Assembly (NCBI GenBank): GCA_045533115.1
Contig: JAZSHF010000045.1
Span: 1-14,656, forward strand
Length of the DNA stretch: 14,656 nt
DNA from: Colimorpha_A sp045533115
GTDB lineage: Bacteria; Bacillota; Clostridia; Oscillospirales; CAG-272
Direction: 5' to 3'
The position numbers and the translations under genes were made by a program. Below, piece by piece: positions 6,501 through 12,949 of the stretch. Positions within the stretch are counted from its first letter, which is position 1. Each line of letters begins with the position of its first letter. The notes below the pieces were generated by a model, which was not told where the DNA came from, did no database searches, and saw only the letters and a program-made list of their open reading frames with translations.

Positions 6501-7151
6501 TCAAATGATGTCAGACAGACCGTTCCTGTCGATAACCGTAACGCCCCTTCCGTCGAGGGAGATCAGCCCCATTCCCGCAAGCTCGTCAAGAGCACGGTAT
6601 AGAGAGGCGCGTCCGATTCCGAGGGCAGAAGCGAGCTTGACCTTCGTTTGCGCGATGCAGTTTTCCTCTCGAAGAAGGAATGCTGCGAGCTTTTGAGTAA
6701 CCGAGGGAGCTGAAAGCTCCGACATTCTTCGGTTAAGGAACCTGATCTTTCCCGAAAGAAAGGTAATATACGAAAGAGCAAACGCGCTGTCATTTCGTAT
6801 AAGCTCCCTAATAAGCTCGATCGGAATGAAGAACGCTGCGGCGTTTCCCTCGGCACGAAGCTCCGTCACATCCTCGTTTTCATCGCAGAATAGCGAAGCA
6901 GCGCCGAACAGCTTGCCGTATCCGAGCCGTTGAAGAAGCACGGGAGGACCGTTTCCTTTGCGATAAACGAGCAGCTTCCCCGAAATAATGAGAAACAGCC
7001 CAAGACCGTTCGCCGAGACCTTATCGCCGTCGAGAACGGAGAATACGGCACAACGATTGTCAAGCACCAAAGCTGAAAGCTTGTCATCGGAAAGCAGAGA
7101 AAACACGGGATGCTTTTTTATCAGGTTCGTTATTTCGCCTTTATCAAACAT
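6501..7151 (-). CDS. Crp/Fnr-family transcription regulator, non-cAMP type
   Basis: This 216-residue protein has an N-terminal cyclic-nucleotide-binding-like beta-roll (about 8-115), a dimerisation helix (about 120-145) and a C-terminal winged helix with recognition helix around GRASLYRALDEL (180-191). The usual phosphate-binding segment of cAMP-type members (G-E-L then R-S-A) reads LFGAAS and TELRAE here, so cAMP binding is unlikely. The three cysteines (34, 89, 165) do not match an FNR iron-sulfur site. The start at 7151 has GGAGA seven bases upstream. The longer start at 7181 would put the first codons inside the operator palindrome. As first gene of the unit with the importer, it probably controls its own operon in response to an unknown signal. 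Confidence 0.88.
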   Translation of the reverse strand: MFDKGEITNLIKKHPVFSLLSDDKLSALVLDNRCAVFSVLDGDKVSANGLGLFLIISGKLLVYRKGNGPPVLLQRLGYGKLFGAASLFCDENEDVTELRAEGNAAAFFIPIELIRELIRNDSAFALSYITFLSGKIRFLNRRMSELSAPSVTQKLAAFLLREENCIAQTKVKLASALGIGRASLYRALDELAGMGLISLDGRGVTVIDRNGLSDII

Positions 7152-7164
7152 ATCATTCTCCAAA

Positions 7165-7180
7165 TGTCTCATTTGAGACA
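7165..7180. promoter_or_regulatory. inverted-repeat operator for the Crp/Fnr-like unit
   Basis: TGTCTCATTTGAGACA has perfect 7-bp arms around TT. It begins 5 bases after the -10 box and covers the predicted +1 to about +16. That position fits a repressor site for the regulator encoded immediately downstream. The half-site layout, TGTCTC-N4-GAGACA, is Crp/Fnr-like. Confidence 0.7.
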
Positions 7181-7185
7181 TTTAT

Positions 7186-7214
7186 ATAATAACACATCGA
7201 AGAATAATTGTCAA
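7186..7214 (-). promoter_or_regulatory. promoter of the regulator/ABC importer operon
   Basis: On the minus strand TTGACA (7214-7209), a 17-bp spacer and TATTAT (7191-7186). It lies in the 57-87 bases between the dehydrogenase stop and the regulator start. Confidence 0.78.
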
Positions 7215-7238
7215 TACTTTTGAAAAAAATATACCGTA

Positions 7239-8195
7239 TCAGTAAACTTTATTTATGCCCTCACCGCTGCGGATAAAGGATCTGATATTGTTGCAGAGAA
7301 TATCTATCATACGGTGTCTTGCCTCAATCGAGACCCAGGCGGCGTGAGGCGTTATGATGCAGTTGTCAAGCGTAAGAAGCGGATTGTCTTTTTCTGGCGG
7401 CTCCTTGACCATTACGTCGATAGCTGCACCTGCGAGCGTGCCGTCGGTAAGAGCCGTATAAAGATCGGCTTCGTTTATGACCGCACCGCGTGAGGTGTTT
7501 ATGAGATACGCACCCTTTTTCATTTTCGAAAGGAATTCTGTGTTGACAAGACCTTTCGTCTCGTCGGTGAGAGGACAATGAAGCGAAATGAAATCTGATT
7601 CCTTAAGAAGGGTATCCCTATCGGTGAACTCAATGCCGTCGATGACCCCGAGGGCGGCACTTCTTCTGTAAGCGAGAACTCTCATACCAAATGCTGAGCA
7701 AAGCCTTGCAAATCTCATACCGATAGCGCCGCAGCCGTATACTCCAACGGTTTTGCCTTCAAGCTCAACGTAAGGGATGGTTTGATAAGTAAAGCCGGCG
7801 CGTCCGGTCCAGGTGCCGTCAAGCACCGCGCGTCGGAATAGATCTATTCTCGTTGATACCGCGAGCATCAGCGAAAATGCGAACTGCGAAACCGACGACG
7901 TCGAATAGCCCGGAATATTGCAGACCTCAACACCGCGATTTCGGCAGGCAGGTACGTCTATCATGTCATAACCGGTGCCGAATGCCGATATAAATTTAAG
8001 GTTGGGGCACTTACTCAGCACCTCTTCCGTTATGTGCATACGGTTTGTTATAACGATATCGGCGTCGCCGATACGCTCCGCGACTTGACTTTCCTCGCTT
8101 CGGTCGTAAACGGTATAGGTGCCGAACTCACTTAAAAAGCTCCAATCAAGGTCACCGGGATTGACGGCAAAGCCGTCGAGAATAATTGTTTTCAT
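7239..8195 (-). CDS. D-isomer-specific 2-hydroxyacid dehydrogenase
   Basis: This 318-residue cytosolic NAD(P)-dependent enzyme interconverts a 2-keto acid and a D-2-hydroxy acid. The nucleotide-binding motif is GCGAIG (154-159). The catalytic set is Arg236 in NTSRGAVIN, Glu265 in VKEPPE and His284 in TPHAAW. The gatekeeping loop SAFGTGYDMID (70-80) and STSSVSQFAFSLMLA (98-112) are typical of the glycerate/glyoxylate reductase branch. After the second strand of the Rossmann fold comes AYRRS, with arginines where NAD enzymes have an acidic residue, so NADPH use is plausible. The exact substrate is unclear. A strong CGGAGG lies five bases before the start. It is on the same strand as the importer operon, but that operon has its own promoter. 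Confidence 0.92.
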   Translation of the reverse strand: MKTIILDGFAVNPGDLDWSFLSEFGTYTVYDRSEESQVAERIGDADIVITNRMHITEEVLSKCPNLKFISAFGTGYDMIDVPACRNRGVEVCNIPGYSTSSVSQFAFSLMLAVSTRIDLFRRAVLDGTWTGRAGFTYQTIPYVELEGKTVGVYGCGAIGMRFARLCSAFGMRVLAYRRSAALGVIDGIEFTDRDTLLKESDFISLHCPLTDETKGLVNTEFLSKMKKGAYLINTSRGAVINEADLYTALTDGTLAGAAIDVMVKEPPEKDNPLLTLDNCIITPHAAWVSIEARHRMIDILCNNIRSFIRSGEGINKVY

Positions 8196-8244
8196 AAATA
8201 CCTCCGAAGTATTTTCTACAAAATTTTACAATATATAAATAAAT

Positions 8245-8260
8245 GTGATACCGATATCAC
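8245..8260. promoter_or_regulatory. GTGATA-N4-TATCAC palindrome next to the LCP promoter
   Basis: Perfect 6-bp arms GTGATA and TATCAC around CCGA, ending one base before the -35 box of the LCP gene. A further GTGATA copy (8280-8285) overlaps the -10 region. It sits between two divergent genes (dehydrogenase starting at 8195, LCP starting at 8336), so a regulator bound here could affect either. No regulator is identified. Confidence 0.5.
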
Positions 8261-8289
8261 TTGACATTTGTCGAATAAAGTGATAGTAT
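8261..8289 (+). promoter_or_regulatory. promoter of the LCP-family gene
   Basis: TTGACA (8261-8266), 17-bp spacer and TAGTAT (8284-8289), with a predicted start near 8296, about 40 bases before the ATG. Confidence 0.7.
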
Positions 8290-8335
8290 AGTACGGAGTG
8301 AAAATATAATCGTACTTGTAAGAAAGGTCGATATA

Positions 8336-9724
8336 ATGAATAAAAATGGCAATAATGCGAGATTCGGCTCGTCCCTGCATACAAAGGCAAGAAGGGTACG
8401 AACTCGCAAGGCACTGAAAATAGTGCTCGTTACCCTGATCTCAATTCTTTTAATCATAACCTGTGCAGGCGTTGCGATAGTAATGCCGCTTCTTCAGGCA
8501 TATAACGAGAGTTATACAAAGGTTCCGATCATTACCCGCGATCCCGATTATACCTTCGTGATTCCTCCGATAATGAGCAATACCGAGGGCAGACCCTTTG
8601 CGGGTGAAAACGGCAACTGGTGGATAGGCGACTATGATACGGGTATTGCCGTCCAATACGGTGAAGTTGAAACCGATGAAAACGGTGAGGAGTATACTCC
8701 CATCATAAACGATCCCGTGATCGGCGAAAACGACAACTGGTGGATAGGAAGCTCTGATACGGGCGTTAAGGCGGAGATTACGACGGGAATTCCCGAGCCG
8801 CCCCCCGTTACTACCGGTCCGGATGGTAACAGCGGTTCAACGGGAACCGGCAAGCCGGTTACGGTAAACGGTATTTACAAGGTCGATAAGATCGATCCCG
8901 ATATTGAGAATATACTTCTCGTCGGTACCGACAGCCGGAATATGTCCTCGCTTAAGGGACGCTCTGATACCATGATCGTCTGCTCCTATAATAAAAGGAC
9001 GGGCAAGGCGAAGCTGATATCCTTTATGAGAGATACTCTCGTTCCGATCGAAGGACTCGGCAAGAACGGCGGAATACTCTGGCAGCGCCTGAACGCGACG
9101 TTCTCGCTCAGCGGTATCGCCTGCACGATAAACACGATAAATCAGCTGTTTGGGCTTGATATTCAAAGATTCGTTATCATAAACTTCTCCGGAACGGAAA
9201 AGCTGATCGATTCCTGCGGCGGCGTCAATTTGAAGCTGACGAACACTCCGAACGACCCGCGAGGCGAGGTTCAGTGGATCCAAAACTCGGGATATAAGGT
9301 CATAGATAACGGCGACGGAACCTATCATCTTGACGGTGCTGCGGCACTTATACACATGCGTCAAAGATACGGAAGCTCCGACGTTACCCGTACGAACAGA
9401 CAGAGAAAGGTGCTTATGGCACTTTTTCAGCAGGTCGTTGCTTCCCGAGATATAACCGAGATATACGACCTTATAAGAAACGCCTTCAACTCTAAGATGT
9501 TCCAAACGAACATCCCGCTCGACGAAATGATAAATCTTGCGGCAAGCGTAGCGTCAAACGGCGCGAATATGAGTATCGGCTCACACCGCATACCGACGTC
9601 GTATTGGAGTATTCGTTTTAGTATGAGTGAACAGAAGGAAGTTTCGAAGGGCGGAGCACAGGTTCTTTCGATAAACTTTACCGAACAGAAGAATAAGGTT
9701 CGCGAATTCGTATACGGCAATTAA
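8336..9724 (+). CDS. LytR-CpsA-Psr (LCP) family wall glycopolymer ligase with NWWIG repeats
   Basis: This 462-residue membrane protein probably transfers polyprenyl-linked polymers such as teichoic acids or capsule to peptidoglycan. A basic cytoplasmic tail (1-26) precedes one transmembrane helix (about 27-52), so the rest faces outside. The LCP domain (about 185-370) shows ILLVGTDSR (193-201), GRSDTMIV (208-215), SFMRDT (229-234), the GVNLKLT segment (296-302), LDGAAALIHMRQR (332-344) and DVTRTNRQRKVL (349-360), which include the arginines and aspartates that hold the pyrophosphate lipid. Between anchor and domain lie two repeats, GENGNWWIGDYDTG (90-103) and GENDNWWIGSSDTG (130-143), then a Pro/Gly/Thr-rich linker (151-173). 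AAAGG precedes the ATG by eight bases. It stands alone with its own promoter and terminator. Confidence 0.93.
   Translation: MNKNGNNARFGSSLHTKARRVRTRKALKIVLVTLISILLIITCAGVAIVMPLLQAYNESYTKVPIITRDPDYTFVIPPIMSNTEGRPFAGENGNWWIGDYDTGIAVQYGEVETDENGEEYTPIINDPVIGENDNWWIGSSDTGVKAEITTGIPEPPPVTTGPDGNSGSTGTGKPVTVNGIYKVDKIDPDIENILLVGTDSRNMSSLKGRSDTMIVCSYNKRTGKAKLISFMRDTLVPIEGLGKNGGILWQRLNATFSLSGIACTINTINQLFGLDIQRFVIINFSGTEKLIDSCGGVNLKLTNTPNDPRGEVQWIQNSGYKVIDNGDGTYHLDGAAALIHMRQRYGSSDVTRTNRQRKVLMALFQQVVASRDITEIYDLIRNAFNSKMFQTNIPLDEMINLAASVASNGANMSIGSHRIPTSYWSIRFSMSEQKEVSKGGAQVLSINFTEQKNKVREFVYGN
8603..8764 (+). repeat. two coding repeats, 40-residue period
   Basis: The units at 8603-8644 and 8723-8764 encode GENxNWWIGxxDTG. 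Both protein and DNA are conserved (for example the shared AACTGGTGGATAGG), and the starts are exactly 120 bases apart. This suggests an internal duplication within the LCP gene. Confidence 0.75.
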
Positions 9725-9731
9725 AATAGGT

Positions 9732-9764
9732 GGGCGCCACAAAAAAATGTGGCGCTCATTTTTT
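9732..9764 (+). terminator. intrinsic terminator of the LCP gene
   Basis: GGGCGCCACA and TGTGGCGCTC form a 10-bp stem with one G-T pair and an A-only loop, followed by ATTTTTT. It starts 7 bases after the LCP stop codon. It may also serve the convergent queT gene, although the T-run on that side is poorer. Confidence 0.88.
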
Positions 9765-10251
9765 ATTTAAGCTGCTCGGTCAATGCCTTCGGCATAGACT
9801 TCATTAAAAGGATACCGAGCACTCCGCAGGAGAGAAGCTCGCCTATAAATACGGTGAGCGCAAAGAAGGGAATACCTCCCGAGAGACAGTAAACGTACTT
9901 TAATACGAAAGGGACGATTACCGTGTTCGCAAGTATAGGTGGTATCGGTGCAAGGTATTTTGAGATTCTTCCTGTATAATATGTGCCGAAGGCACCGATA
10001 AGAGTTGCCAAGCTTCCGAGAAGAACGTCAAGAGGAAGCGCGCCGTACAAAAAGTTTGAAAGTGCACAGCCGAAAAAAAGTCCCGGGATCGCCGCGGGGG
10101 TAAATAGCGGAAGTATCGTAAGTGCTTCTGACAGACGAAGCTGGATTATCCCGCGGTCAAGGTTAAACATCGCGCTGACACCCGTCAAAACGACGTAGAG
10201 CGCGGCAATTATTGCCGCCTTCGTGATAAATAGGGTCCTGTTCTTTTTCAT
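9763..10251 (-). CDS. queT: QueT-family queuosine-precursor transporter
   Basis: This 162-residue integral membrane protein resembles QueT, the substrate-binding S component of an energy-coupling factor importer for the tRNA modification precursor preQ1/queuosine. About five hydrophobic helices are visible (12-30, 45-64, 66-90, 104-120, 127-150). The family-typical segment IQLRLSEALTILPLFTPAAI runs from 36 to 55, and APIPPILANTVIVPFVL (101-117) is also typical. The energising ECF subunits are not in the window and are presumably shared and encoded elsewhere. The start at 10251 has AAAGGAG about nine bases upstream. The longer in-frame start at 10329 would translate through the riboswitch and is rejected. 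A preQ1-I type aptamer in the leader strongly supports the queuosine assignment. Confidence 0.9.
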   Translation of the reverse strand: MKKNRTLFITKAAIIAALYVVLTGVSAMFNLDRGIIQLRLSEALTILPLFTPAAIPGLFFGCALSNFLYGALPLDVLLGSLATLIGAFGTYYTGRISKYLAPIPPILANTVIVPFVLKYVYCLSGGIPFFALTVFIGELLSCGVLGILLMKSMPKALTEQLK

Positions 10252-10260
10252 TTGGGGTTT

Positions 10261-10303
10261 CTCCTTTAGTTTTGTTTTAAGTGAGGAAGGTCTCGAACTC
10301 ACT
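10261..10303 (-). promoter_or_regulatory. preQ1-I riboswitch aptamer in the queT leader
   Basis: On the minus strand, P1 arms GTGAG and CTCAC (6 bp with the flanking A-T) enclose a 12-base loop that starts TTC. An A-rich tail, TTAAAACAAAACTAAAGG, runs into the ribosome binding site. Aligned to the Bacillus subtilis preQ1-I aptamer from memory, the loop TTC, the G at position 11 and the ligand-reading C at position 17 fall at the same offsets, and the 3' tail is about 3 bases longer. CCTT in the loop can pair with AAGG of the Shine-Dalgarno, so bound preQ1 would block translation of queT. Confidence 0.85.
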
Positions 10304-10310
10304 GAATAAT

Positions 10311-10339
10311 ATTCTACCACAAAAAACATTGTTTTTCAA
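10311..10339 (-). promoter_or_regulatory. promoter of queT
   Basis: On the minus strand TTGAAA (10339-10334), 17-bp spacer and TAGAAT (10316-10311). The predicted start near 10304 is right at the first base of the riboswitch aptamer. Confidence 0.72.
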
Positions 10340-10374
10340 TAATGAAATATAATTTTACAAAAGAGTTAAAAATA

Positions 10375-10403
10375 TTGACAGTTTCGGGAAAATATGATAT
10401 AAT
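10375..10403 (+). promoter_or_regulatory. promoter of aspS
   Basis: Perfect TTGACA (10375-10380), 17-bp spacer and perfect TATAAT (10398-10403), with the predicted start about 32 bases before the aspS ATG. Its -35 box lies 35 bp from that of the divergent queT promoter. No T-box leader is present. Confidence 0.85.
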
Positions 10404-10441
10404 TTCAAGATGAATAAATACTTTTGAAAAGAGTGAAAAAT

Positions 10442-12232
10442 ATGTCACAGCTACTTACAGTAAACGACAAAAGAACGAAATATTGCGGGCAGTTCAGAAG
10501 CGCCGACGTCGGAACGCGTGCCTGCGTTATGGGATGGGTGCAGAGAGCGAGAGACCTCGGAAGCCTTATCTTCATCGACCTTCGCGACCGTACGGGTATC
10601 GTACAGCTCGCATTTGACGATAATACCGCGCGCGAGGTTTTTGACCTTGCATTCTCGGTTCGCTCGGAGTACGTCATTTGTGCAAAGGGCATTGTGAGAG
10701 AGCGCTCGTCCGTGAACGATACTATCCCGACGGGACACGTTGAGATTGCAGTTGATGAGATCAAGATCCTCTCGGCATCGCAGACGCCCCCCTTTGAAAT
10801 TGTCGAGAACAGTAACGTCAAGCCCGAGCTTCGACTCAAGCACCGTTACCTCGACCTTCGCCGTCCCGATCTTCAGCAGCATATTATCGACCGCGCGAAG
10901 ATAACCCGTATTGCAAGAGAATATTTTGCCGATCAGGGCTTTATTGACATTGAAACGCCGAACCTGATAGCTCCTACTCCCGAGGGGGCGAGAGACTATC
11001 TCGTTCCTTCCCGTGTTCACCACGGCAAGTTCTACGCCCTTCCGCAGTCGCCTCAGCTCTATAAGCAGCTTCTTATGCTTTCGGGCTTCGACCGCTATAT
11101 CCAGATCGCGCGTTGCTTCCGTGACGAGGACCTCCGTGCTGACCGTCAGCCCGAGTTTACGCAGATCGACCTTGAAATGTCCTTCGTAACTCAGGACGAC
11201 GTTATCTCAGTTACCGAGGGCTTCCTCAAAAAGGTATTCAAGGAATTCAAGGGAATCGACATTGAGCTTCCGCTTCTCCGTATGACCTACGACGAGGCGA
11301 TGAACCGCTTCGGCTCCGATAAGCCCGACCTCCGCTTCGGCTTTGAGCTTACTGACCTTTCGTCTGTCCTTTCGGGCTGCGGCTTCAAGGTATTCTCGGG
11401 TGCTATTGAAAACGGCGGCAGCGTACGCGGTATCAATATCAAGGGCGGCGCTAAGTTCTCGCGTAAAGAAATCGACTCTCTTATCGAGTTCGTCAAGAGC
11501 TACCGCGCAAAGGGACTTGCATGGTATAAGAATAACGCGGGCGAAATTTCCTCGTCCTACGCGAAGTTCCTGACCGACGAAGAAAACGCGGCAGTTATAG
11601 CTACCCTCGGAATCAAGGAGGGCGACCTTGCGCTTATCGTTGCAGATAAAAACAAGGTAGTATTCGATTCTCTCGGCGCACTCCGCTGCGAGGTCGCAAA
11701 GAGAATGGGACTTCTCGACCCGAATGATTATAAGCTCCTTTGGGTGACCGAGTTCCCGCTCTTTGAGTATGACGAGGACGACGGACGCTACTACGCAAAG
11801 CATCACCCCTTTACTATGCCCTTTGCAGAGGACATCGAGTTCCTTACGACCGACCCCGGAAAGGTTCGTTCGATAGCCTACGATATCGTAATAAACGGTA
11901 CCGAGGCGGGCGGCGGCTCAATCCGTATACACGACGGAGAGATCCAGAACAAGATGTTCGAGGCGCTCGGCTTCACTCCCGAGGAAGCGCAGGCGAAGTT
12001 CGGCTTCCTCCTCGAAGCTTTCAAGTACGGCACGCCTCCTCACGGCGGTCTTGCGTTCGGTCTTGACCGACTCGTTACGCTCCTTCTCGGTCTTGAGGAC
12101 ATAAGAGACGTAATCGCATTCCCGAAGGTTCAGAACGCGTCCGAGCTTATGACCAAGTGTCCCTCCGATCCCGATCCGAAGGCACTTTCAGAGCTTGCTA
12201 TCGCGGTTGTTGAAACCGAGAACGAAGAATAA
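10442..12232 (+). CDS. aspS: aspartate-tRNA ligase
   Basis: This 596-residue class II synthetase charges tRNA(Asp). It has the bacterial layout: anticodon-binding OB fold (about 14-110) containing GWVQRARDLGSLIFIDLRDR (31-50); motif 1 around ETPNLIAPTPEGARDYLVP (171-189); LPQSPQLYKQLLM (200-212); motif 2 RCFRDEDLRADRQPEFTQ (224-241); a GAD insertion domain (about 285-420); and motif 3 GGLAFGLDRLV (535-545). Leu39 in RARDLG matches discriminating enzymes such as that of E. coli, where tRNA(Asn)-mischarging forms have His; that reading is inferred from one residue. The ATG at 10442 begins MSQLL and has only a weak AAAGAG upstream; an in-frame TTG at 10424 is less likely. Length is normal. Confidence 0.97.
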   Translation: MSQLLTVNDKRTKYCGQFRSADVGTRACVMGWVQRARDLGSLIFIDLRDRTGIVQLAFDDNTAREVFDLAFSVRSEYVICAKGIVRERSSVNDTIPTGHVEIAVDEIKILSASQTPPFEIVENSNVKPELRLKHRYLDLRRPDLQQHIIDRAKITRIAREYFADQGFIDIETPNLIAPTPEGARDYLVPSRVHHGKFYALPQSPQLYKQLLMLSGFDRYIQIARCFRDEDLRADRQPEFTQIDLEMSFVTQDDVISVTEGFLKKVFKEFKGIDIELPLLRMTYDEAMNRFGSDKPDLRFGFELTDLSSVLSGCGFKVFSGAIENGGSVRGINIKGGAKFSRKEIDSLIEFVKSYRAKGLAWYKNNAGEISSSYAKFLTDEENAAVIATLGIKEGDLALIVADKNKVVFDSLGALRCEVAKRMGLLDPNDYKLLWVTEFPLFEYDEDDGRYYAKHHPFTMPFAEDIEFLTTDPGKVRSIAYDIVINGTEAGGGSIRIHDGEIQNKMFEALGFTPEEAQAKFGFLLEAFKYGTPPHGGLAFGLDRLVTLLLGLEDIRDVIAFPKVQNASELMTKCPSDPDPKALSELAIAVVETENEE

Positions 12233-12236
12233 TTTT

Positions 12237-12269
12237 AACTCCCCGACGAAATTTCCGTCGGGGAGTTTT
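12237..12269 (+). terminator. intrinsic terminator of aspS
   Basis: AACTCCCCGACG and CGTCGGGGAGTT form a perfect 12-bp stem with a 7-base loop, ending in GTTTTG. It begins 5 bases after the aspS stop codon. Confidence 0.92.
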
Positions 12270-12280
12270 GTCGAAATTCC

Positions 12281-12309
12281 TTGACATTGGTGAAAGGGTA
12301 TGCTATAAT
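12281..12309 (+). promoter_or_regulatory. consensus promoter of the tetR/acyl-CoA synthetase unit
   Basis: Perfect TTGACA (12281-12286), 17-bp spacer and perfect TATAAT (12304-12309). A promoter this strong in front of a TetR gene fits tight repression by an operator at the start site. Confidence 0.88.
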
Positions 12310-12315
12310 CCTTTT

Positions 12316-12332
12316 CAGCACACAGTGTGCTG
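12316..12332. promoter_or_regulatory. 17-bp palindromic operator, probably for the TetR protein
   Basis: CAGCACACAGTGTGCTG has perfect 8-bp arms around a central A. It starts seven bases after the -10 box, at the predicted +1, so a bound dimer would block transcription. The regulator is encoded directly downstream. Confidence 0.78.
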
Positions 12333-12346
12333 AGAGGAGGACGGCT

Positions 12347-12928
12347 GTGACGGAAACTCAAAAATCAAACCTTATTTATGACGAAATGTCCGATAAGATT
12401 ATAAATACCGCCGAGGAGTTCGCTCTTGAAAACGGAACCGAAAACCTTACCGTCAGGAAAATACTCCGTTCGCTCGGTATTACAAACCGAGTCTTTTATA
12501 ACCGATTCCATAATATCGGTGAAGTGCTGGAGAAGGTATATGAAAAGACGGTTCTAAAAGCACGAAACTGTATAATGGCTCGTGCTGACGCGAAGAAGGA
12601 CTTTTTTGAAAACGTTTACGACCTCGTTTCCGAGCTTATTTTGGTGTCTTATCAAAGCCGTAAACGGATGAGCAGATTTGTTTTCGATACAGATTCGACG
12701 GAAAATGAAAACCGTGTCTGGTGGACGGGTGAGATCAAGAAGATGATTGACCGCGCGATCGAAAACGGATTTATTAAAAAGGTCGATTCCGACGTGCTGA
12801 GCAACTCGATATGGAGCTTTTGCCGAGGCTACAATGCCGACGTAGTGGCGCAAAACATTCCGGAAAAGGAAGCGGTCGCAAATTTCAGATACTCATTTTC
12901 CTTCATGATCGAAGGACTTAAAAAGTAA
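12347..12928 (+). CDS. TetR/AcrR-family transcriptional regulator
   Basis: This 193-residue one-component regulator has an N-terminal TetR helix-turn-helix (about 15-62). IINTAEEFALENGTENLTVR leads into KILRSLGITNRVFYNRFHN, where TNRVFYNRF is the recognition helix. The C-terminal helical half (about 70-193) would hold the ligand pocket and is too variable to predict; by context the ligand may be a fatty acid or acyl-CoA. The start is GTG at 12347, preferred because a full AGGAGG lies six bases upstream; in-frame codons further 5' lie inside the promoter and operator. The acyl-CoA synthetase gene follows after 21 bp, so the two are one operon, likely repressed by this protein. Confidence 0.9.
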   Translation: MTETQKSNLIYDEMSDKIINTAEEFALENGTENLTVRKILRSLGITNRVFYNRFHNIGEVLEKVYEKTVLKARNCIMARADAKKDFFENVYDLVSELILVSYQSRKRMSRFVFDTDSTENENRVWWTGEIKKMIDRAIENGFIKKVDSDVLSNSIWSFCRGYNADVVAQNIPEKEAVANFRYSFSFMIEGLKK

Positions 12929-12949
12929 TAAACGAAAGAGGGCAATATA

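Noticed and set aside
8263..8272. Small GACA-TT-TGTC inverted repeat within the LCP promoter
   Set aside because: The arms are only 4 bp and overlap the -35 box; this is expected by chance and is not the TGTCTC operator seen at 7165.
10252..10329. N-terminal extension of QueT
   Set aside because: It would translate through the preQ1 aptamer, start just upstream of the predicted transcription start and lack a ribosome binding site.
10340..10441. Possible T-box leader before aspS
   Set aside because: The predicted start lies only about 32 bases before the ATG, far too short for a T-box, and no T-box sequence or terminator hairpin is present.
11207..11806. 199-residue minus-strand frame inside aspS
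   Set aside because: It is entirely antisense to conserved AspRS domains and has no independent promoter or ribosome binding site.
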